64,000 nucleotides of DNA from Fasciola hepatica (Eukaryota; Platyhelminthes; Trematoda; Plagiorchiida; Fasciolidae), in assembly GCA_948099385.1 (NCBI GenBank), contig CANUEZ040000210.1, positions 379,501-443,500 of the forward strand, read 5' to 3'. This document shows, piece by piece, positions 1-11,409 of the stretch (positions are counted from its first letter, which is position 1; the number at the start of each line of letters is the position of its first letter). The notes under the pieces were generated by a model. It was given only the letters and a program-made list of their open reading frames with translations. It did not search any database and had not been told where the DNA came from. The translations under genes were made by a program, and so were the position numbers.

Positions 1-394
1 ACGAAACTTTGTGATTATTGCACTGGTCTTCATGAAAAGAGGTGAAGTCTGGTTGATGGAAGGTAGGCTCACAAAACACCACGTCATTGGTGCACTTAAA
101 AGGTCGCACAGGTGGTGCAGTGGATAAATCGTTAAACTACACAGTGAAAAGGTAGGTAAAAAGACATTCTGGATGACACCAAAGTTATTCATTAGGGGGC
201 CCGATAAACTTGTGCCCACTTTAGTTCGTTCGTTTCTACGGTAAAACTAGTTTTTCAACCCTAAAAGTAAAGAAGCAGGACGGGAAATAATCACTCTTTG
301 GGAAACTGTTTTTAACCATTCAAAGTCACCGACAGAAAGGTGCTCTATCGCATAGCGTATGTGTTCACCAAACCGTTGATAGTCAGTCTGTATG
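1..394. other. Unassigned sequence
   Basis: No convincing coding frame. Around 105-150 a stretch reading GGTGGTGCAGTGG resembles the A-box side of a tRNA-derived repeat but no B box follows in register, so I do not call a SINE here. Confidence 0.3.
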
Positions 395-485
395 GCTTGA
401 CGGTTAAGTGATTGACACACTCGTTCACTCAAGGTTCGAATCCGGAGGAAGTGCACTGCTGACAATGCCTAATAAATTGATTTGC
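395..485 (+). repeat. tRNA-derived SINE fragment, family C
   Basis: The segment has a tRNA-like head: a 'TTGACGGTTAAGTGATTG' A-arm region, then the B-box-like GGTTCGAATCC, followed by GTGCACTGCTGACAATGCC. The same order of blocks (GGTTAAG, TTCGA-TCC, GTGCACTGCTG, then a -CCTAACAA-like segment) is found at 1470-1585 (minus), 52375-52510 and 62705-62870. Family assignment is by eye; the copy is truncated after the GTGCACTGCTG block. Confidence 0.5.
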
Positions 486-1420
486 TGATGAGAGATGCCA
501 TTATTCCCATTAGTGAACTGAGAAGAGTGGAGCATCAGCCATCTGAATCCAAAACACAGGCTGTTTTTGAGGTTTGAATTAGCCTGAAGATTTTTTCTGA
601 GTAAATTAGCTCCATTTACAAGGGTATATAATTTCAGGATGACAGGATATCTGTGAAGGGGTGAACAAACGAAACAGTCGGGCTGTTAGCATCTGTATCG
701 TAGTTCCTCAACCGAAACCTTTGTCCGCGTAGAAGCCTGATTCCGTACCAAAGACCTTTGCTATTTTTGGTACTCAAGAACTGGTGGGTGAATGAAGCAT
801 TCAGCCTTTGTAACTCCCGTTTGCTCAGGATCTCATAGCTTCACAGGTCCCATGCACTATTAAGAATATCCGGAAACCAGACCCCGAGATTTGGGTGGAG
901 AGCCACATGAAGTCCCAAAAGGTCAGAAGCAGTAACAAATCGGACAACAGTGGGAATTACTATCTACCACCACAGTGGCGGGAGTAGGTAAGCTAGGTGG
1001 TAAACAAGCGCTCTAATTCGCTCGACATCGACCGGTCAATGGGTTCTAAAAGTTTTCCTTCTTTCAAGGGGGTGGATAGAGCTAAAATATACATTCAATT
1101 GCAAGGCAAACGAACTCCAAATCAAGTCATTATCACGATGAGAAACAATCTGATAAATCAACATGATCCATCCACACATTTTTTGTTTACAGTATGTCGC
1201 ATGGTTCATTTAAGGCGGGTCATGAAGAGCACAACTGTATTAATAATGAAACGAATTATTCTGTAATAGATGGCTAGTATTGGAATTACGACTTATCAGA
1301 TCTGACGAGTAGTGAACTGATTCAAAAGCTTTAATTCGTCGGCCTTGTGAACAAAAGTCACCTATACTTCAGTGCGGAGAGCTCTGTAAAATTTGGTTTA
1401 GATATATAAAATGACATCAT
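486..1420. other. Unassigned sequence, no recognised gene
   Basis: Short open frames are present (for example 997-1266 plus) but none has splice signals, an ATG in good context or family resemblance. I see nothing else in this stretch. Confidence 0.3.

Positions 1421-1466
<46 letters not shown>
1421..1466. repeat. (GTA)n microsatellite
   Basis: About fifteen uninterrupted GTA trinucleotide units, read directly from the sequence. Confidence 0.98.
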
Positions 1467-1469
1467 CAC

Positions 1470-1585
1470 TGGGTGGCTGTTTCATACAACTTGTTAGGAG
1501 TCATCAGCTGTGCACTTTCTCGGAGCCTTAACTGGGACTCATACTTGGGGTTACGATTGTGAGTCCAACACCTAACCAGTGGGCT
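1470..1585 (-). repeat. tRNA-derived SINE, family C (minus strand)
   Basis: Read on the minus strand this is GGTTAGGTGTTGGACTCACA, a degraded B-box region ending in GAGTCCC, then GTGCACAGCTGATGACTCC and a CAACAAG-GATGAAACAGC-like tail. These blocks line up in order with the copy at 52375-52510. The (GTA)n tract abuts it where the SINE 3' end would lie, so the microsatellite may have grown from the SINE tail. Confidence 0.5.
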
Positions 1586-2841
1586 ATCTGGTGAGATGAA
1601 CGTGGATGCCGCATGATTTCAAAATCTAGTATCTTAACTGCATTCAAAATTTAGTTTGTCGGATTCAGCCGTTCAATACGTGGGGAAATTATAGTTCATT
1701 GTGACACATACCACGAGCTGACGTGACCCAGACCGGCAATCGGTTAGATTCTTTTGCTAGATTGCTGGTTTTGTATCTCATCTGGTAGTTCACGGACAGT
1801 ACTAGGGCCTTTGATGTGTCTGTGCGTGAGCTGAGCATCTTATTATTGTTTATTTTGATGAGCAAAATCCCATCTAGTACATTTAGGGGACAATGACTTG
1901 CGAACATGTTGGTTTCGAGTTATTCGTAATCATATACCATTAAATCACAATAATGTGTGACACTTAAGGAGATGGGTTCAGTTGGACAAACGGTTGAGAG
2001 TGATACGGATTAGCGTTCACCGTTACATTGGATGCTGATTATTTTCACGAGTTCTGTCCCAATTTTCATCTGGTCTAGGGCCTGTTGTCGTGTTTTAGAT
2101 GGGTTCGAAGCAGCCAAAAATTACACTCAAGTTGATTTTGAGTATACTGAATATCGGTTCTGACCGATGCTCCGGCTAGGATGCCATATTACCCCGGTCT
2201 TGATTGCCAACTCTGGAGTTTTTACAGGGTTAGGAATTCCTCGACCGTTTTCACGGTGTGGTGAAGTCCGATACACCGATGAAACCACCACACTATTGAG
2301 CGAATTATTCGAATCAGCTAAGTTGATTACATCGCGTCTAGTTGACGTCTCACCCTGAATCATCATAGTCAGTTAACTCTTTCTTTATTTTTCCCAAATT
2401 TCTGGAATGGCCGAATAGTTTCTTCCGGGAAAAACCACTAATTGTCACCGGACACAGACACAGCAGCATAAAATGCAGAATTGTGAATTGCGAAATGTTT
2501 CGTGATTTCACTTACAAAGCTGCTCTGAGTTAATTAAGTCGTTCATTTCATCTTATGCGAATTTCATGGGCAAAACTGTGTTGGCTGTTAAAACTTAAAT
2601 AACCAATAGTATATTTCGATCTTGGGACTGAGTTACGAACCGGTAATTAGCTGAATATTCAACTCCGGGTGCATAACTCGATAACATGGCTGCACTGATT
2701 GCACCCTGAATTTTGCTAAATCTCCGGTATAATCCCCTCATTCCTTAGAAAAACAATACGAAAGCCAACGCACGAAAACCATATCTGAGTAGAAGTTGGA
2801 GAAACCCTGCATCTTAGGTGCACATGTAGGTTTCCATCAAC

Positions 2842-2844
<3 letters not shown>
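1586..2844. other. Unassigned sequence with one weak ORF
   Basis: The only frame worth noting is 2167-2358 (plus, 63 codons, true ATG), which lacks a recognisable domain and is matched by an equally long antisense frame. Nothing else is supported. Confidence 0.3.

Positions 2845-2895
<51 letters not shown>
2845..2895. repeat. (CA)n microsatellite
   Basis: Uninterrupted CA dinucleotides for about 50 bp. Open frames across it (Thr-His or Cys-Val runs) are artefacts of the repeat. Confidence 0.98.
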
Positions 2896-2897
<2 letters not shown>

Positions 2898-3225
2898 TGT
2901 GAGAGAACAGTCTGTAATGGGGCACACGAAACAAAACAAACCTTGAGAACAATATTTGCAAAAGACCGATTAAAGTTACCTCGCAATGTAATCATCAACA
3001 CTGTAAACGATCCATTTGCACTGTTTACAGATGAAACATCTTTCATACAAAAGCAGTCCAGATAAATTTGACAACTATGTTCAAGGTTAACTGCGGCTCT
3101 GACACTCAAAATAAACTGGCCGAAAAAACTTTCCCCAATGATCCGGGGAATGAATGGAGTGGTATTAATACAGCAAATCGATTTCGTTAGCCCTCAACCA
3201 GTTGATCACCGACAATGGCTAAGAT

Positions 3226-3232
3226 TATATAA
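3226..3232 (+). promoter_or_regulatory. Candidate TATA box
   Basis: TATATAA lies 39 bp upstream of the ATG at 3265, which opens a signal-anchor-like first exon. The spacing would put a start site only a few bases before the ATG, so the 5' leader would be very short. A chance AT-rich match is possible. Confidence 0.3.
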
Positions 3233-3264
3233 GGTGGAGAAATGGCCATTTTAGCTCATAAGCT

Positions 3265-3370
3265 ATGGAGTATTACAAAAATACGAGAGGTGTGGGGAAA
3301 ATCATGGTATTTTTGGTCGTGGGCGTACTCATTTTGGTCTCATTGCTCGTTCTGTCCGACAAACTTTCAC
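3265..3370 (+). CDS. Candidate first exon of a short membrane or secreted protein
   Basis: An ATG opens 35 complete codons. After a basic N-terminus (residues 1-12, ending GVGK) comes a strongly hydrophobic run, MVFLVVGVLILVSLLVL, ending in SDKLS. The frame reaches a consensus 5' splice site (CAC|GTGAGT) at 3371 in phase 1. The hydrophobic run fits an uncleaved signal anchor or a signal peptide. A TATATAA sits 39 bp upstream. I could not place later exons, so the rest of the protein is unknown. An overlapping frame (3242-3490) exists but lacks the hydrophobic and splice logic. The composition could also have arisen by chance. Confidence 0.35.
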
Positions 3371-6300
3371 GTGAGTCTAGTTCCACTGTACTTCAAAATA
3401 CCCTCATTTCTTGTTTTTATGTTGGCCGCTGTTGTCCAATTAATTGCACCAGACTTTGGTCAACGGATTAGGTTTGTACATCCAAAATGACCCATAATTT
3501 TCCAAATGTCCCATTTTTTCTCACGTTTATAAATATGGGCGTTTCTTTGTTCAAAGTAGTCCTGTAAATTTCACGACACCGAATTATCGATAGCACAGGA
3601 ATTATATGTTTAGTATTAGTGCAAATAATAGCCTACCCATAAGTTATATGACTAAAAAGCAAAAAGTTGATTACGCGTCAAGTTATTGCTTTTTTTATTG
3701 CATCTCATCGAGTGCTTTTATTCACGAATAAATAGTAAAGTTTGCGTCTTTTGAGTTCAGTTCGTCACACACCGTGCATGATGTGATGACTATCTGGCCA
3801 CGTTAGTATTCAACATAATCGGCTTCTTTATTAGGTACCGAAGGGGTCTGAGCACTAGATCTGATTCTCTTCCCTCGGAGACTGATTGAACACCTCCCTC
3901 CGAGGGGAGATTTTTAAAGTTTAACCTTTTGTTCATCTCTCGGTTCACCAGTTTGCTTTGATAGGTAGTCAGTAGTGTGTGTAACGTTTCGGCCAACTAG
4001 TCCTTGTTTGCAGTTCTCCGTTAAGCCGGTTTATTCTCACTTCACTGGTGTCTTTCATCGTCCTTGAATCTATTACGCATCGAGCAACGAATGAACTTCC
4101 TAAGGAATGCCACGAATCAAAGTTTGTCACGTGCATTATGGTGACTGAGACGGCTGGTGGACTTGATTTTATCTTCTGAACCAGCCAGTAACTATACACT
4201 GACTGGGCACCAGACGGACTCAACTGAAATAACGATCAGTATGTCGGTCCAGACCCGTTACAATGTTCGCATGCCAGCGTAAAGTAACACCAGCCCCATT
4301 TGTTCACACTATGGTTGTGGTCGTTTTTCCTTTCGTTTAATTTTTCGGGACAATACTAATACTCCGTTAAGGTCAAGAAACACCTTTACGGCTGAATAAA
4401 TATCCCGCATTTCTGAGGTAAATGTGTATACAAGGTGTTAAACGATCAATGCTTTGACAGGCCCAGAACCGAACAACTGTCTCTTCTCTTGTCCAGCTCT
4501 GACCAATCTATCATCAAGAATTCTGCTAATATCTATTTCAAGTCAAGTCATGTTATGCAAACTCGTTATGCCGACCTCAGCATTGTCCACAGAAAAAGCA
4601 ACTGAGAAAACCTGACGTTACTACGAGTCTTGACACCGGACACTGATTTTGGTCAGTTCTAAAACTACGCTGTCTGACATTAGTTCAATCACCAGGCAAG
4701 TTATTTGGACTTTCGCTACGTTATGTGATGTCTACTGGAGTCGACTTACTCTCAATCTACCGGGTTTTCGTCCCTTTATTATCAAACACTGTGAAAACAC
4801 TTAAATGATTTGAGATCACTCGGGGGAAAAACTGACCACTTCTTTAATTAAATCTGATATCAGAACAATAGACAAGCTTTAAATCATACTGATGGCCAAC
4901 ATTGGAACACGAATGAGGATAGGTAAATGTATACCGTTTGGTAGCACAGCACTGTCAGAAAAGATGGTAGTCAGCGGACTTCTTGATTGTTGCGAGGGGC
5001 ATTTTCCAAGACAAGCTTACAACCAAAGATGTTTTACAGTATGAATCCCATGTCATATGGACCCAAAATGTCGGCAGAACTCAGAAAGACGCTTTCTGCA
5101 TGAAATATCCGGAACATATCGCTATAGGAACTCATTTTTGAGCCTGACACAATACAAGTGGTAACCAAATCGAGAAGATCCACATTAAGGAAGGCCGCAG
5201 AATCTGATGGACTTCAACTCATCCTCTTAATGGAGAGGGTTTCTCGTTTATCTGAACCTGTAGCGGTAGGTCATATCATGTGTATCGAAAGAAAGATCTT
5301 CGCTGAGTACTTCAGATTAATGCGCATTTCTCCACAGTTATCCCGTTACGCCTTAATAATACATTGATGGTCTTGACTGTTATCAGCTAGCCTGCCGAAA
5401 CAAGCATTCAATAGTAGACGTTCTAGCTTATTTAGTCAACTTCATTCTATTCTCACGTGACCACATTGGAAAGCTTTTCTGTGTGGGTTTTCCTGATCAC
5501 AGGAACGCATTTTGTTTTCTCGATGTAACTCTACTGTTATCTTCGTTATACAGTGCTTTCCACCACCTCTTTTTCTATGATTCCAGGCTATTTCGCCAAC
5601 AGAACTCGGTTTACGACCCTCAAGGGTGACATCTCTGATTCGCTCCACGTTTGTTTCGGAGTATTTCAGAATGTTATTCTCCATCTCTTTCTCTTCTCTT
5701 TACATTCGCAATTCATTTGAATCTTCCCATAATTTTCTAAATAAATACCCTGGTAAAGCTACCACTGGAACCAGATCAGTTATTAACCAGCAATTCAGTG
5801 AATTCAGTGAATATTTGTTTCCATCGCCCAACGGTCCACCTTGTCGCACTGATATCTGAATGTACTCAAGTGTAGTGAAATTCACTTTTTACTCGCTCCG
5901 GGGATAAAATTTGTCTTCAATGGAAAGTAGTTGGCCTTCCGTGCAACGGAAATATAGTAATCATGATTCATTCCCAAAATTTGATTAGCCTGCAGTTTGA
6001 GCTTTTTAACATAATTTAGGCATATTACATTCTCAGGGATTGACATGAATTTTCTCAAGCTGACAAGATACTGCACTTCTGTAATGAGCAGACTGTTAAC
6101 AGTCATACTGGAATTTGAATAATATGTGTCGGATCTTGTTGATCTACCTACTGAGATTTTCGTGTGTGATTTTTCATTTTGCAGATTGAACACAAGCAAA
6201 CCTCAACCTAGCCCCCCTCCCTGCCGAGGAATACCGAAACTTTTGTACCACATTCTGGCGACCCTACCAGTGGGACCAAGTAAATAGGAAAAGATCTTGT

Positions 6301-8251
6301 TAACTGGGTGATTTTGAGGCGCAGTGGCTGATACCAATTTTAAAAAATGACCCACCAGGCGAATCGAATATCCCCGGTTTGTATGTGATGCGGAAGTATA
6401 TAAGAACGTAGACCGAGTTATTTCATTGGTTGAAGTAGTGCGGTGACTAGGCTATTGTCAATCACATTGGTGTTCGATGAATGTAAGTATGGGACCCTGT
6501 TATTGCAACTACTGAGCTTTGGTGCTCACGGGGTTTTCTTTCATTTTTGTTTTGCAGATTGGACACAAGCAACTCTCTACGGAAGATCACTGATCCTTGC
6601 ATACTACACTGCGCAAAAGAGATTGTATGTGACCTTGACTGCTGAGGTAACATCATATGAGCACGGTAAGTACTAACCAGGCTGTGCAAATATAATTTAC
6701 CCGATGAACAGATGCGTATGAACTGTATTAAATTATATTTAGAAACGCTACCCATCAGAAATGTTCGGTGTAGATAACCTTTTTATTCATTATGTTATTC
6801 ACAGATATGTTTCTGTGTTAAGGTCAGAGGAAATTACTTCATAATTGGGAGATTTGACACTAAATACCGTTTAGTATCAAACCTTAAAGATGGTTACCTA
6901 ACTTGTCAAAAAATGGGTATTTGGATTCTTGCTAAAGAGAACACTGACTTCAAGGTTATTTTAGTGCGTTTTGTTAATTTTTTAAGTTGTTTTCGCGGTA
7001 ATGAAACAGAGAGAGGGAAAATTAAAGCTTATCGATATCCCAACATGGAAGACAGAAATAGGATTGCAAGTGCCTGGATTTTCTACCCTAGACCTTGATT
7101 AATGTCTTTACGTGAACCAGAACGACATTTTTGGATTATTCACAGATAAAAGTTCATGAGAATATCTTGCAGAGGATGGATACCCAGCAAATCGAACAAG
7201 GTAGGTCATTTAATACGCGTTGGGCTCAGGAAATAGAGTCCGGAATTGCTGTCATCAATCCGGTGACAGGATCTTCCTGGCCATCGTTACTTCTTTTTTA
7301 GAGAAAGATGAGACGATATGAAATGTGGTAGGTATCGTCTGACTTGACGCTTGCGATAAACGTCCAACAAAATAGGGGCTTGTATCGATTTCGGAGGGGA
7401 ATTCTAATTCCGACGCCTGTCGTTTTGGTGACTGGTTTATTTTGCTAACGCATGCTTGGTGTGCAACAGGCCGAGGGATAAAATTCCTTAAAAAAGTATC
7501 TTTCTACATACCGACGTATCATAATCACCACTATTATTGATTTGGGCGGGAATAATTAATAGGCAGCCTTGCCGATGGACCTTAATCAAATGCACCATGT
7601 GAGAGGAAATACACTTTCGTTATGGCTGAAATTTCCTTTGAATTCAACGAACAAATTTCCCTGGGTAAGGTTATAGTCTTCCAGCACAAAGCCTCATGTA
7701 ATATTTCACGAGGTTTGTAAATATAAAGACGCAAAAATATTTGTCCTTTCGTCAGTTCGTTTTCGATCTATAAAAGCACGAGCTACTCAGGGTTGCAGTT
7801 CGCTCAATTTTTACTCAGGAATCCAGATCTAACAGTTATCAAAAAAGTATCCTCTGTTCTGAAGTGATTGGTTAACTGATCACCTCAGAGCTGGGTATTG
7901 GAGGAAAAAAGGAACATTTGATAGAGCATAATATGAGAAAAGATCTCATAGTCAACTTGGTCGACTCTATGCGAAAGTGACTGGAAAGGTCCCGTGCTAC
8001 AAAAGAAGGCCCTTTGATTACTGGTGAGTATAGACTGTTTTTTCCACCAGTATCTAGGTCACTTCGTTGTAAATATATCCTCAGTTATTTCCTCTCCTAA
8101 ACTCATATTGTTCCATGAATGATGCTGATTGATGGTGGAAAAATGAAGGTACCCTGGGAATTTTCAGAATATTTTGCTTGTTAGATAAAAAAGAAAACAG
8201 TGTTACTACGTGTGTATTTTTATAAATAAAAATTTAACTATTTCTGCACTC
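3371..8251. other. Mostly unassigned; possible MITE relic and a short local duplication
   Basis: No firm gene. At about 4940-5010 a GTAGCACAGCACTGTCAGAAA block resembles one arm of the fold-back element at 61142-61320. At 6171-6200 and 6540-6575 a near-identical ATTTTGCAGATTG-ACACAAGCAA block is duplicated. A TATATAA at 6397-6403 precedes frames that do not splice into a sensible product. Other open frames in this interval (5158-5367, 5882-6199, 6443-6676, 6913-7098) have no family resemblance. Confidence 0.3.
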
Positions 8252-8781
8252 AGTATCATCATGAACGAGACAAAATATGCCTTTTTAGATTCGTTTGCTT
8301 AAATTTTTATTACAAATACACTGAAGAAAAGATAATACTTGAGTGCGATCGGCAAAGTGTCTTGTCGTCATCAATTCTGAGGAAGTTGTCTGACCCTAGA
8401 GTATTACTGACACACACACACAATAATACCATGACTGACAATGCATATTTACCGCAGGAGATCTTCACAAGTTCCGCATACATAGAAGCAAACCTAATGG
8501 TTACTTATTACTTTCCTGTAACTTTGCCGGCCATAAGACGGGCAGACGTTTTTAATTTGGCTTGGGTTTGTCAGTGTCATGCCCCAATTCACTGGAGTTA
8601 TCCGCCTTGCAGTAATATACGATATAATCGGGATATTTATCAGAAAATATGGAAAATTTACCCCATCAGTCCAGACAGAGAAACCCTGGAAACAGTTAGC
8701 CTAAAAATTGCTCGTGTCAGTGAACATTTTCCAACTCTTTCTCAGGAAATTCTCGAGGCAAAGCGTTTTATGATTGACTAG
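8252..8781 (+). CDS. Candidate 3'-terminal exon, unknown protein
   Basis: A plus-strand frame stays open from 8230 to a TAG at 8779-8781. A good 3' splice signal (CTATTTCTGCACTCAG) would open the exon at 8252, giving about 176 codons. The predicted peptide is mixed in composition and has a YLPQEIF segment near its middle and a hydrophilic C-terminus ending EAKRFMID. It is one of the longest frames in the window not explained by a transposon. I do not recognise a domain. It may be a real terminal exon, an undetected repeat or a chance frame. Confidence 0.3.
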
Positions 8782-8879
8782 TACCCGACGGGCAAATCGT
8801 GACAAAAATAACAATTACTTTCCGCATGTGATGCACGTCCATTCCACCGACAAACCGATCCAAATAGCCAAACCGCTGA

Positions 8880-9290
8880 GTGAGATTCTTTTGTTCAGTC
8901 GATGAAATCAACCGAGAGAGAGAGAGAGAGAAAGAGCTTGGCCTGTCAACGAAGTATAGCCAGTATTTTATTTTAGCTGAGAGCTGGCACAGACATCAAT
9001 CTAATTCACCCATCGGAGCTTTAGAAACAATCGAACAACTTAACAGAATTTTCCGCACTGAATGGGAGACAGATACTTTTGAAAGCAAACATTTTCCCGT
9101 ACCACGGCTGAGTTTATCGCTTGACAAATCAGAACAGTATTCCGATGGAAAATGCTTTGCTGATTGCCTACAAAACAGTGGGCAATGTGTGTACATACGT
9201 GTAAAAATACTTTCGGCTATACAATCCCATTTCCACAAGCCCTATAGTTTAGAAAGCTTTTGGTTTTCGAAAACTGTTTTGCCATCGTAA
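8880..9290 (+). CDS. Candidate exon(s), unknown protein
   Basis: An open frame of 136 codons carries an internal acceptor-like signal (TTTTATTTTAG) ending at 8976, so a plausible exon is 8977 onward. The peptide is hydrophilic and Ser/Glu-rich (segments such as GALETIEQLNRIF and CFADCLQNSGQ). A short (GA)n run at 8914-8931 encodes the Arg-Glu repeat near the start and supports beginning downstream of it. No family recognised. It may belong to the same gene as the frames at 8252-8781 and 9467-9559. Confidence 0.25.
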   Translation: MRFFCSVDEINREREREKELGLSTKYSQYFILAESWHRHQSNSPIGALETIEQLNRIFRTEWETDTFESKHFPVPRLSLSLDKSEQYSDGKCFADCLQNSGQCVYIRVKILSAIQSHFHKPYSLESFWFSKTVLPS

Positions 9291-9466
9291 AATTAATATT
9301 GTCGTCCAAAGTATTCGGCTGAGATGATCTTGATGCGGACAAAAGTTTGGAAATAAAATTATATTCACCCTGTTTCAAGTGCGTCATTTGTCGTAAATTA
9401 CCTCTAGGAAAACTGCAAAGCCATCGGCAGGTAGTTCACTATGAAATGTATTGTATAATTCTCCAG

Positions 9467-9559
9467 CAGAGAGACACTTTCATCGATTGAAGAGATTGCG
9501 TGTTCATTTGTTGAATCCATTCAAAAAAATGATTTGCCTCCACAAGACTTCAGAATTTG
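9467..9559 (+). CDS. Candidate internal exon, unknown protein
   Basis: Bounded by an acceptor (TATAATTCTCCAG|) and a GT donor (TTTG|GTGATT), this 93-nt segment reads ETLSSIEEIACSFVESIQK and then NDLPPQDFRIW in one frame. I noticed a faint resemblance in spacing to the N-terminal helix of SPO11 (E-L-x-x-I-E...S-x-x-x-N-x-x-P), but it rests on a handful of residues and no catalytic region is visible, so I assign no function. Confidence 0.25.
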
Positions 9560-9750
9560 GTGATTCGACATTTCTAGAACCAATACCTTTCAGGCATCTA
9601 ATACATAAAGTAAACATCCATAGTCCCACCCCGTTAATTCATCCCAAAAGAGAAGATTAGCAATGTGAAAACAAAACCAATGTGAAAGAGCCTAATGGTA
9701 AATAATTAACCTTTTAGAATGCTTTTCATGTCAACTTCCAACACAATTTT

Positions 9751-9972
9751 TTGAAGTCCATCCACGGTCGCGAAAGATTCTCGACAATAAGTGAATTCCT
9801 CCGCATTTTTATCACACTGACCACTGACATGTTTCAAAGCCGAAGACTAGAGTTGCCGTATATTCCTCAGAACCGGTGTCTGGCTGTGTACGGTTCCATC
9901 GTCATTTGCTCGACAAGACGTTTATTTAGTGACCCCATTGTGAAAAACAAAATCCGAAGACTCCCGAACTAG
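9751..9972 (+). CDS. Weak candidate exon, unknown protein
   Basis: A 73-codon frame lies downstream of the exon-like segments at 8.2-9.6 kb on the same strand. It contains RFSTISEFLRIFITL and RRLFSDPIVKNKI segments. A possible small intron (GTGTCTG...TTTATTTAG, about 9881-9930) would keep the frame open. No domain recognised. Confidence 0.15.
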   Translation: MKSIHGRERFSTISEFLRIFITLTTDMFQSRRLELPYIPQNRCLAVYGSIVICSTRRLFSDPIVKNKIRRLPN

Positions 9973-10950
9973 AATCTGAATTTAATAGCTCTAGAGCATA
10001 AAAAAACAGCTTATTTACAGGCATAGAATGTGTATCGGAAAACATGCGCGAGCATTTATTGATTCGTGAACAGTTTGAATGGTAAACGTAAACTTGCTAA
10101 ACTCTGTCACGTGATGTAGAGACAGATCATGCGCGTGAGAGATGGGCACAGCTCTAATCAGTGTCAAGATTTGCATCAGAGTGAGTCATACGTGCACAAA
10201 GTACTTGGTGGTGCATGAAAATGTATGGGTGACAATGGGAACGAAAGGAGAGTGATTGGCCCAAATGCGATTTCTCGTATTGCTTGCGAGTCCGGTACAA
10301 AAACACGGCAGTTTGCTCCGAATAGAGCAGCTTTAGTACTCAGTAGTCGGTGATGACAAAATGGTGGCTTCAATGTGCAGCCTCGGGTCAAATTGATCCA
10401 CTGAAAATTTACATCAACCAAAGCCGGATACTTCAGTTGTAGGTTTGCTCCCGCCAAATGCATCAGATAAATCATATTTAGTAGCGGACGAAGAGTGACA
10501 AGGTATTTCCACCAAAGTCTCAGAAGACTTGAAAGCTTAACAGTCAAACATCCGGTCAGCTTTCTTCAAACTAATCAGCCTTTTCAGGGGGAAAAAACAA
10601 ATTCACAATTTTGGTTTCATCAGACAGCGTAACTGATGCTAATGTCTACTGCAAATACCGCCATCAGCTTGAAAGTTCTGGTAACAAGCGTGTGTAACAG
10701 TGAGTGGTTTTGCTCAAACTCAAATACCGCAAAGTATGACTAACATATCAGGGAAGCAAATTCGTGAAAGTTCTCACAAAACACAATGTTCATCACTTAG
10801 GATGATCCCCAATTGATTTTCGCGAATGAGATTTGAAGATTACTGTTTTTTCTTTGAAACGACATCCTACATAGCGTGGAAATTTTTTTCCGCAGACCTC
10901 AGCAGTGAATTGTAAAATCAAGTATCTAGCAGGGATCCACATTGTATTTA
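9973..10950. other. Unassigned; one antisense open frame
   Basis: A minus-strand frame of 123 codons (10176-10547) has no recognised domain and no convincing splice sites. Nothing else is supported before the transposon that begins at 10951. Confidence 0.3.
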
Positions 10951-11135
10951 CAGTGCGTGAATTGATATTGAACCTACCCTGCTATTCTGTATTTACTTTT
11001 GAACCAAACCACTTAGACTGACCGAATTTGGCATGTTGATGTGTCAACCAAATAGTATACCAAATAAACACAAGGATTTGAAGCGTGAAGCAAACAGATC
11101 GATTTACCATTGAAAATGTTCCTCAGAGGGTGGGA
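10951..11135 (+). repeat. Left terminal inverted repeat of Tc1-like copy 1
   Basis: Pairs with 12340-12528 in reverse complement. It begins CAGTG after a TA dinucleotide, as Tc1-family ends do. Confidence 0.8.
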
Positions 11136-11409
11136 GTTGCCAATAAACCCGCCTTTGAACAAATATACAGAACTGGTGGGCAAACACAAAGTCCTTGGTA
11201 GTCAGTGACTCATTTTTTATACTCACGGATGTGTTATTGATCAGTGAGAACGTCACACGTGATTTTTGAACGAATTTAACCCGAGCTATGCGTTCTGACT
11301 CGTAGCAGAGACCTCTCACTCATCAAAACGGAGCGATAGCACGAGGTCCAGTAATCTACGAGCTGAACAAGGAATCGTGGATGAGAATAGGTTGGATTCC
11401 CAGCAAAGT

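Noticed and set aside
2716..3109. Frames with poly Thr-His or Cys-Val
   Set aside because: Produced by the (CA)n tract. The same applies to frames over (GA)n at 36083-36124, (CA)n at 40784-40830 and 59987-60025, and the trinucleotide array at 51557-51680.
6397..6680. TATA box, short exon, 75-bp intron and Cys-containing second exon
   Set aside because: The three possible joins give a stop within 14 codons, a stop in the first exon, or no in-frame ATG. The acceptor block is also duplicated at 6.17 kb.
9467..9559. Annotation as SPO11
   Set aside because: Only a handful of spaced residues agree, the catalytic tyrosine region and TOPRIM acidic residues are not visible, and flanking exons are unproven.
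10176..10547. 123-codon minus frame as a gene
   Set aside because: No domain, no splice context, and frames of this length are expected by chance in 64 kb read six ways.
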